Shown in pieces: positions 24,453 through 31,200 of a stretch of DNA of 32,165 nucleotides; positions within the stretch are counted from its first letter, which is position 1, and the number at the start of each line of letters is the position of its first letter. The notes under the pieces are model-generated. The model was not told the DNA's origin. It saw only the letters and a program-made list of their open reading frames with translations, and did not search any database. The stretch comes from a virus, in the IMG/VR virus record IMGVR_UViG_3300037674_000462, positions 1 through 32,165 of that record; one strand, written 5' to 3'. The translations under genes were made by a program, and so were the position numbers.

Positions 24453-25178
24453 ATGCATATAACGTTTCCGGATACTATTAGTGATGATATTATATCGCTG
24501 GCCGTAGGTAGTGATGTTTATACGTTAGCAAAAGGAACGGTATCAGAAAGAGATATATACGTTACTTGTACAGAGGATATTCCCAATGCTCCAAACATGC
24601 ACAATGAGTGCAATGAGCTAGTAGATTGGAATATATTACAACCCGAAAACGATGAGCGTACCGTGGGAATAAGGAAAAGCTGGTGTGTTTACAGTAAAAA
24701 CGGTACTATTTTTGGTTCTGTTGTTTATACTTGTGAAGAGCTTGAAAATTATACTGGAGTTCATAAATGTATAGATATACAAACAAGTATACTCCCGGAC
24801 TTTAGAGGCCAAGGATTACTAAAGTATATAGGTTACTTAGGAGATTATGTTGCACATCATGATGGAAATAGTTGTGTTAATACAGAGTTTTCAGTCATTG
24901 ATTCCTCAAATAAAGTATTGAAAGATTCTAAGAATAGAAACAATAAATGGCTTTACTTAGACGATAGTAAATACACTGAAGTCTCTCATCGTTTTCAATC
25001 AACTCCTACTATAGTAACAGAATATTGGGCCAAGCAAGGTATTACAAAAAGTATGTTTTCTGTAACCAAAAGAAAAACTGCTTTAACAGATGCTAAATGG
25101 CAAACTCCTTTAGTAAAAAAACATATAGCAAGACAGAACTTAAAGAACTGGGACGACAGTTCCAGATTTCCAAGCTAA
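24453..25178 (+). CDS. GNAT-like acyltransferase candidate
   Basis: The 241-residue protein shows a pattern suggesting the GCN5-related N-acetyltransferase fold: a strand TIFGSVVYTCEE (about residues 85-96), then IDIQTSILPDFRGQGLLKYI (107-126), in which RGQG resembles the motif A loop that binds the acyl-CoA pyrophosphate, and later EFSVIDSSNKVLKDS (145-159), similar to motif B. The substrate cannot be told. The gene starts 14 bases after the Hint-ended J-like gene with a strong AAGGAG site at 24441-24446, so it is probably made with it, and it might modify a tail protein. Six cysteines are scattered with no clear metal motif. The C-terminal 80 residues are unrecognised. The promoter at 25197 follows its stop. 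Confidence 0.6.
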   Translation: MHITFPDTISDDIISLAVGSDVYTLAKGTVSERDIYVTCTEDIPNAPNMHNECNELVDWNILQPENDERTVGIRKSWCVYSKNGTIFGSVVYTCEELENYTGVHKCIDIQTSILPDFRGQGLLKYIGYLGDYVAHHDGNSCVNTEFSVIDSSNKVLKDSKNRNNKWLYLDDSKYTEVSHRFQSTPTIVTEYWAKQGITKSMFSVTKRKTALTDAKWQTPLVKKHIARQNLKNWDDSSRFPS

Positions 25179-25196
25179 CCAAGAAAAAAATATACC

Positions 25197-25226
25197 TTGA
25201 CAAATATACTGTTATTTTGGTATAAT
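25197..25226 (+). promoter_or_regulatory. Sigma-70-type promoter with extended -10, upstream of fibre genes
   Basis: TTGACA (25197-25202), an 18-bp spacer and TATAAT (25221-25226) preceded by TGG. The sequence from TTTGG through TATAATTTTTGA matches the promoter at 3261-3290 almost exactly. The first fibre gene starts at 25251 with GGAG at 25237-25240. It gives the fibre cassette its own transcription. Confidence 0.85.
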
Positions 25227-25250
25227 TTTTGAGAATGGAGAAATATTACT

Positions 25251-25583
25251 ATGTCAGCAGGCAAATATAACATTACGATGGATCAAGGCAGCGACTTCTC
25301 TCTGCAACTTACAGTAAAAGAAAGCGGTTCCGCTAAGAATCTAAGCGGCTACTCTGCGCGCGGGCAGATACGTACAAGTGCGTCCGCAGCAAGTGCTTCG
25401 GCGTCTTTTGTATGTACTATTACTAATGCAGCTGCAGGGACTCTAACTATTGCACTAGCGGCAGCTACTACCACAAGTTTGACCGCGGGCCAATATGTCT
25501 ATGATGTGGAAATCTATACAGGTTCAACTGTACAAAAACTTATTCAAGGAACAGTTAAGATCAGTGCAGAAGTAACTAAATGA
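25251..25583 (+). CDS. Small tail-fibre-associated beta protein (BppU N-domain-like)
   Basis: The 110-residue protein resembles the small phage beta-sandwich modules that anchor fibres or baseplate adhesins. It shows TMDQGSDFSLQLTVKE, LSGYSARGQIRTS, a Thr/Ala-rich middle (AGTLTIALAAATTTSL), then TAGQYVYDVEIYTG and a closing strand ending in EVTK. The family call rests on overall pattern, not on catalytic residues. It is the first gene behind the promoter at 25197-25226, and its end overlaps the next start by 4 bases (ATGA). It has no membrane segment, and its codons are more GC-rich than those of the following genes. It likely links the fibre genes downstream to the tail tip. Confidence 0.65.
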   Translation: MSAGKYNITMDQGSDFSLQLTVKESGSAKNLSGYSARGQIRTSASAASASASFVCTITNAAAGTLTIALAAATTTSLTAGQYVYDVEIYTGSTVQKLIQGTVKISAEVTK

Positions 25584-25966
25584 GTGAGTATTTAGGTAAT
25601 ACAATCATTCATGCTACGGTTACTGAAAGAACAATCGTAGAGAATAATATAAATGATGTAACAGTAAATTTAGATCCTGTTACAACAGAAGTTCCAACTA
25701 ATTTCGTTTTGTTACAGTTAGGTGCTTCTGGTATTCCTATAACTACGCCTTCTTCTATGACGGCAACCAATGTACAAACAGCATTAGAAGAACTAGCAGA
25801 TGAATATTATCATAAACAAGCGGGGCCTCCCTCTTCTCCTAATGAAGGAGATATTTGGTATGATACCGATGATAACGTTTTACAGTTATATAGAAATAGC
25901 GCATGGGTAACCATGGCAGGAGCAACAGGTACTGATATGAGTACTTTTTCTGGCGGAACTTACTAA
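25580..25966 (+). CDS. Tail-fibre-related protein, paralogue A
   Basis: The 128-residue protein has a beta-rich N-terminal half, then VQTALEELADEYYHKQ, then GDIWYDTDDNVLQLYRNSAW and a C-terminal end FSGGTY. The next gene repeats the same architecture, so the two are tandem paralogues. The block P(S)SP.EGD.WYDT...L..Y...W is common in phage fibre and neck-appendage proteins. It overlaps the genes on both sides (ATGA upstream, TAATG downstream). The exact role is unknown; a short adhesin or fibre linker is the likely class. Confidence 0.6.
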   Translation: MSEYLGNTIIHATVTERTIVENNINDVTVNLDPVTTEVPTNFVLLQLGASGIPITTPSSMTATNVQTALEELADEYYHKQAGPPSSPNEGDIWYDTDDNVLQLYRNSAWVTMAGATGTDMSTFSGGTY

Positions 25967-26361
25967 TGACTACAGAAGTATATATTACAGAAAATGTAAC
26001 AGATATAGCTATTGGCGATGATCAAGCCGCTACAGAAATTACTGTACAAGAAAATAAAACAGAAGTTACTGTTAGTGCTGCATTGTCAGCAACAGCAGGA
26101 GCAAATGCAATTGTTTATGAAGCTGGGGGCTCTATAGAAAGTACTACGGTACAAGCAGCTATAGAAGAATTAGCAAATGATTTTTATAGGGGTACGACAG
26201 TGCCCACAAGCGGAATAGAAGAAGGAGACTTGTTCTATGATACAGATGACAATATCTTAAGAGTTTATGCAGAAACCAGTTCGAATAATTTGGAGTGGGT
26301 TACGCTAATGGAAGCGACAGACTCTACCAATATGCTTAGATTGGACGGTGGATCTTATTAG
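25966..26361 (+). CDS. Tail-fibre-related protein, paralogue B
   Basis: The 131-residue protein is built like the gene before it: N-terminal strands (TEVYITENVTDIAIG), then VQAAIEELANDFYRG, GDLFYDTDDNILRVYAETSS and the ending LRLDGGSY. Shared features with paralogue A are the EELA helix, the GD..YDTDDN.L..Y strand pair and the GG(T/S)Y terminus; most other positions differ. The TAATG overlap with paralogue A supports coupled translation in comparable amounts. A spacer of 26 bases with GGAGA precedes the next fibre gene. Confidence 0.6.
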   Translation: MTTEVYITENVTDIAIGDDQAATEITVQENKTEVTVSAALSATAGANAIVYEAGGSIESTTVQAAIEELANDFYRGTTVPTSGIEEGDLFYDTDDNILRVYAETSSNNLEWVTLMEATDSTNMLRLDGGSY

Positions 26362-26387
26362 AATCCCAAGTAACGACGGAGACTTAA

Positions 26388-27863
26388 ATGGCAAATACAA
26401 TTCAAATTAGACGAAGTACTAGTAGTAATGCACCTACTAGTCCAGGCCTAGCGGCAGGAGAATTAGCGTATTCAGGAGGTGCGGGTGCTCAAAATGATTA
26501 TGGTCAACGATTAATGATCGGAGATCCAGCAACTAGTAATACAAAAGTAATAGGCGGAGAATATTTTACCGCAATGATGGATCACGTTACTGGCACGCTA
26601 ACTGCTAGTAGTGCGTTACTAGTTGATTCCAATAGTAAAATTGATAAACTACTGAGTGGTAATATTAGAATTAATAATACTGCAGGTCAAATCGATACTG
26701 CTTCTGGTAACTTAATAATGGCACCGGCCGGTGATTTAATACTCACTATGGGCGGCGGCACTTTAGATATGTCTAATACCAATGCTAATGAGATTAAAAT
26801 TGCAGATAATCAAGCTACCTCTCTTATACTAAAAACAGCAGATCACAATTATATTACATTAAATACTACTAATGGATCAGAAAAAGTTCTGTTTGGTCGT
26901 AACGCTGAGTTTGATGGAACTATTCAAGCAGATGCTACTGTAACTGTAGGTGTAGATGATACTGGACATGATGTTAAATTTTTCGGAGCAACTACTGGTA
27001 AGTCATGGTTATGGGATGAATCTGATAATAAAATGATAGTTACAGGGGACGCTTCTATAAGCGGAACAACTACTTTATCAGGAGGAATGACAATTCCTAG
27101 TTCTCAAACTATTAATATGGGAGCTAATCGAGTACAAGGTGTTGCTGATCCTTCTTCTGCGCAAGATGCTGCAACAAAAGCATATGTAGACGCAGTAAAA
27201 CAAGCTTTAGATATTAAAGACTCTGTAAGAGTAGCAACTACGGCAAATGTTACTATTGCTACCGGTCTTAATGTTGGAGATGCTATCGATGGTGTAACTT
27301 TAGCAGATGGAGACAGGGTACTAGTAAAAAATCAGAGTACTGGAACAGAAAATGGTATATATGTAGCAGGAGCAAGTCCCGCACGTGCAGCAGACGCAAA
27401 TGTTTCTGCAGAAGTTACTGCAGGTATGTTTTGTTTTGTTGAAGAAGGTACCACTAACGGAGATAATGGCTATGTATTAACCACAAACGGTACTATTACA
27501 TTAGGCTCGACAGCTTTAACCTTCGTACAGTTCTCAGGAGCTGGTCAGATTATAGATGGAAATGGATTAGTAAAATCCGGTAATACTTTAAACCTAGACT
27601 TGGCTACTAACGGAGGTTTAGTATTCTCTGGTGCTAAACTAAAAGTTGACCTTTCATTGGGTTCTATTGATGGAACACTAGATGAAACAGGTGGTGGTAC
27701 TGGAAATAGTAGTTATGCAACTGGTGATCTATTATATGCCAATGGTACTAATCAACTTACAAAACTCACAAAGCCCGCAAATTCAGCCTTAGGAGTCTTT
27801 TTATCTATGACTTCAGCAGGAGTTCCTACTTGGGAATCGATTGATGGCGGCACATATTCTTAA
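26388..27863 (+). CDS. Tail fibre protein, 491 aa
   Basis: A modular fibre. The N-terminus TIQIRRSTSSNAPTSPGLAA followed by GELAYS is an attachment-type module also seen, diverged, in the next gene. The middle has short beta repeats (LIMAPAGDLILTMGGGTLDM; GKSWLWDESDNKMIVTGDAS). At about residues 230-270 comes IPSSQTINMGANRVQGVADP followed by SSAQDAATKAYVDAV, a typical shaft-to-head junction. The rest holds DIKDSVRVATTANVTIATG, DGVTLADGDRVLVKNQ and NGIYVAG, a block frequent in fibres of aquatic phages. It ends in SIDGGTYS, close to the ends of the two preceding genes. Receptor binding is inferred from architecture; no enzyme motif is visible. Confidence 0.8.
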   Translation: MANTIQIRRSTSSNAPTSPGLAAGELAYSGGAGAQNDYGQRLMIGDPATSNTKVIGGEYFTAMMDHVTGTLTASSALLVDSNSKIDKLLSGNIRINNTAGQIDTASGNLIMAPAGDLILTMGGGTLDMSNTNANEIKIADNQATSLILKTADHNYITLNTTNGSEKVLFGRNAEFDGTIQADATVTVGVDDTGHDVKFFGATTGKSWLWDESDNKMIVTGDASISGTTTLSGGMTIPSSQTINMGANRVQGVADPSSAQDAATKAYVDAVKQALDIKDSVRVATTANVTIATGLNVGDAIDGVTLADGDRVLVKNQSTGTENGIYVAGASPARAADANVSAEVTAGMFCFVEEGTTNGDNGYVLTTNGTITLGSTALTFVQFSGAGQIIDGNGLVKSGNTLNLDLATNGGLVFSGAKLKVDLSLGSIDGTLDETGGGTGNSSYATGDLLYANGTNQLTKLTKPANSALGVFLSMTSAGVPTWESIDGGTYS

Positions 27864-27865
27864 TA

Positions 27866-27894
27866 TGTTATAATAATACTCCGCGTATATACGC
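27866..27894 (+). promoter_or_regulatory. Possible extended -10 promoter followed by a 12-bp perfect palindrome
   Basis: TGT-TATAAT (27866-27874) forms an extended -10 element, but no good -35 box lies at the right distance. Nine bases on, GCGTATATACGC (27883-27894) is a perfect palindrome near where transcription would begin. It could be a short 5' hairpin or an operator. The evidence is weak. Confidence 0.3.
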
Positions 27895-27912
27895 AAGAAT
27901 TGGAGAAGCCAA

Positions 27913-28215
27913 ATGGCACAGACGATTAAATTAAGACGTTCTGCAACTACAGGAAATGTACCCACGACTTCCCAGCTAGAGCTGGGTGAAATGGCTATTA
28001 ATACTACTGACGGAAAACTTTTTATTAAGAAAGATGTATCAGGAACTCAATCTATTGTAGAAATAAACGAAGTTCGTCCTGGTGCTATAAACTTTACTGT
28101 ATCTGAGGATGCTCCTTCCAGCCCCAGCGTAGGAGATATGTGGAAAGACTCCACTAACTTACGAACTTTTGTAAGATACTCTAATGGAGGAAGCCCTCTT
28201 TGGATCGAGATTTAG
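27913..28215 (+). CDS. Small tail-fibre-related protein, 100 aa
   Basis: The 100-residue protein opens with TIKLRRSATTGNVPTTSQLE and GEMAINTTDGKLFIKKD, the same attachment-type start as the 491-residue fibre. It ends with APSSPSVGDMWKDSTNLRTF and SPLWIEI, the PSSP..GD.W.D module also found in paralogues A and B. It looks like a minimal protein made of just a fibre base and a terminal beta module. It may be a fibre chaperone, a short side fibre or an adaptor. TTGGAG lies about 6 bases upstream of the ATG. Confidence 0.65.
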   Translation: MAQTIKLRRSATTGNVPTTSQLELGEMAINTTDGKLFIKKDVSGTQSIVEINEVRPGAINFTVSEDAPSSPSVGDMWKDSTNLRTFVRYSNGGSPLWIEI

Positions 28216-28256
28216 TGTCTATTTATAGAATAGCTTAATAAAAAGGAAATAATACA

Positions 28257-31200
28257 ATGACAGAATACGTATTTCCAACCAACCCCAATAATGGGGACAC
28301 AGTAGTTGTATCTGATATTACCTATACTTGGGTATCGGATCCTGGGTATTGGACAAATAATGTTATCGGTATGGCCGCTTCCGCTATAACAGTAGCGGCA
28401 GATTCTGGGTCAGCGGATGCTGTATCAATAGGTACAGATACATTAACTTTTGCAGGAGATACAGGTATCTCCACTACTGTATCTAATAATCAAATTTCTA
28501 TTGATTTGGACAATACTGCCGCAACTGCAGGTACTTATGGTACTGCTTCTCAAATTCCTGCTATTACTGTTGATGCTCAAGGACGAATAACTAATGTCGC
28601 TAATGTAGCTTCTGTTCCTGCAGGCAATATCACAGTAACTAACGATGATACCACAAATTCTACTCATTATATTACCTTTTCAGCAGGTACTTCAGGTGCT
28701 GTAGGTATAAAGACTGCAGATGCACTTACTTTTAATCCTAGCACTGGAAAAATAACTGCCACAAATTTACAAGGAACTTTTATAGGTAATGTTGAAGGTA
28801 ATCTTCAAGGTAATGTTGTAGGTAATGTAACAGGAAATATTACAGGTAGTGTAACAGGAGGAGCAGACAAAGCAGAAAAGGTAGTTATAACTACTAACAC
28901 TACTGAAAATGCAGAATTATATTTAACATTTGTAGACGCACTTACAAATGAAGAGTCGCTTGAAGCAAGTTCAACTTTATCATTTAATCCTAGTACTGAT
29001 ACTTTAACAGTTGGTAATATTAATACTACTGGAGGACTACTTGGATTATCTACTACTAATTTATCTTCTGATGCTATAGATATAGGTCTTTATGGATCAT
29101 ATGACACTTCAGTTTTTGCCAGTAGTTCAGTATTTTCTACTACTATAACTAATGGAGGTTCAGGATATACTTCTGCACCTACTCCCGTATTTTCAGCGCC
29201 TAGCTCAGGAACTACTGCTACAGGTACTGCAAATGTAGCTAGTGGAGTAGTAACGGGTATCGTATTTACAAATGTGGGTTCAGGATATACTTCTGCACCC
29301 ACGATAACTTTTAGTGGTGGTGGAGGCAACAATGCTGCTGCAACATCTACTTTGGGAACAGATAAAGAAGAAGTAAAATCAATAGCAATAAATGTCGCAG
29401 GTACTGGGTATACTTCTGCACCCACTGTATTAATAGGTACTATTTGGGCTAATTCAACTACTTTTACTGCAGGAACTTTATTACACCATGGAGGAAATTT
29501 ATATAGAGTTTTAAATACAGCAACTTCAGCAGCTTCAGGTGCACCTTCTCATACTTCGTCAACAGCAACAGTTGCAGGTGTGCAATTACTTTATGTAGGA
29601 ACTGCTGCCGCAGCATCAACATCAATATCTGGTGGAAAAGTTACAGCAATTACTGTTACAGGACAAGGATCTGGATACAATACTACCACACCTACAATAA
29701 CTATAGATGCTCCTCCTCCGATTAATTTTGTTTCGGGCGATGTTAGTACTGCAAATAATACAATCACACTATCAGGTGCAGAATTAGCTATTGTTGCAGA
29801 AGATGACACCCTGACTTATGCCCCTCCTAGTGGCGTAGCTGTAGTTGGAGGATTAAACAACGGTACTACATATCATATTGTCAATAGAAGTTCAAGTAAT
29901 TCTACAATACAATTAGCTGCTACAAATAATGGTTCCCCTATAAATCTTACTAGTACAGGAGGAACTGGAAACCATACTTTACAAGGTGCTACAGCTACAG
30001 GTACAGCCTCTTTAGTCGGACATGTCTATGGCGGAATGTTTAGAGATGCTTCAGATGATAAGTGGAAATTATTTAAAGGACTACAAACTAAACCTACTAC
30101 TTCTGTTGATATTACATCGACAGGGTACTCAGTAGATACATTAGTAGCAAATATTGAAGGAAATGTAACAGGTAATACCGATACATTTACTGCAACTGCT
30201 AATAATAGTACGAATGAAACTGTCTACCCAATATTTGTAGATGGTGTTAGTGGTAATCAAGGGGCAGAAACGGATTCAGGATTTACATACAATCCTAGTA
30301 CAGGAAATTTAGTAATTGGTGGCGAATTATCAGCAGCCACGCTCGATATATCAGGAAATGTCGATATAGACGGAACTTTAGAAGCAGATGCAATTACTAT
30401 AGAAGGAACATCAATAAATACCGTTATAGCAGGTACTACAGTTACTGATGCAACTAACGCAGCAAATGTTAATATCGGCAGCACTAGTAATGATGCTGGG
30501 CCTTGGTACTTCCTTTCTTCTAAAGGTACCGGAAATCAACAAGCCTGGAGAGACACAACTATATCTTTTAATGGAAATACTAATACTCTTTCCACAGCTA
30601 ATTTAGATATATCAGGTGATGTAGATATAGATGGAACTTTAGAAGCAGATGCAATTACCGTAAACGGGTCAACATTAGCTTCCGTTATAGCAGGTACCAC
30701 AGTTACTAATGCAACTAATGCGGCGAATATAGCTACAATTACAGGCGCTACTAATGCAGATCATTTCCTTCCTTTTGTTAATAGTAATAATTCTAGCTCT
30801 GCCAATGAATTACTTTATACTGCTGCAGGTGCAAAATTTAACCCTAGTACTGGTAATTTAACTATTACTGGTACTTTAACTGCTAATGCTTTTTCCGGAA
30901 ATGTAGTAGCAGATTCTATAGCTATTACTGCCGCAGCGGCCGGAGATACTACTGTTGTTTTGTATGACGGTACAGGAACGGGCAATAAAGCTTTAAAAAA
31001 CGATGCGGAATTAACATATAATTCTACTACTAACGTATTGAGTACTACAGCTAATTTAGCAAAAGGATTAACAGGAGCCCCTGATATTACCGTAGGGACT
31101 CTTACTCCTACAAATATCTCATTAACAGGAGGTGCTTTTACAGTAGCTTCTTCTTCCGGAAACACTGTTGTAGGAGGAACTTTACAGGTTAATGGTGATG

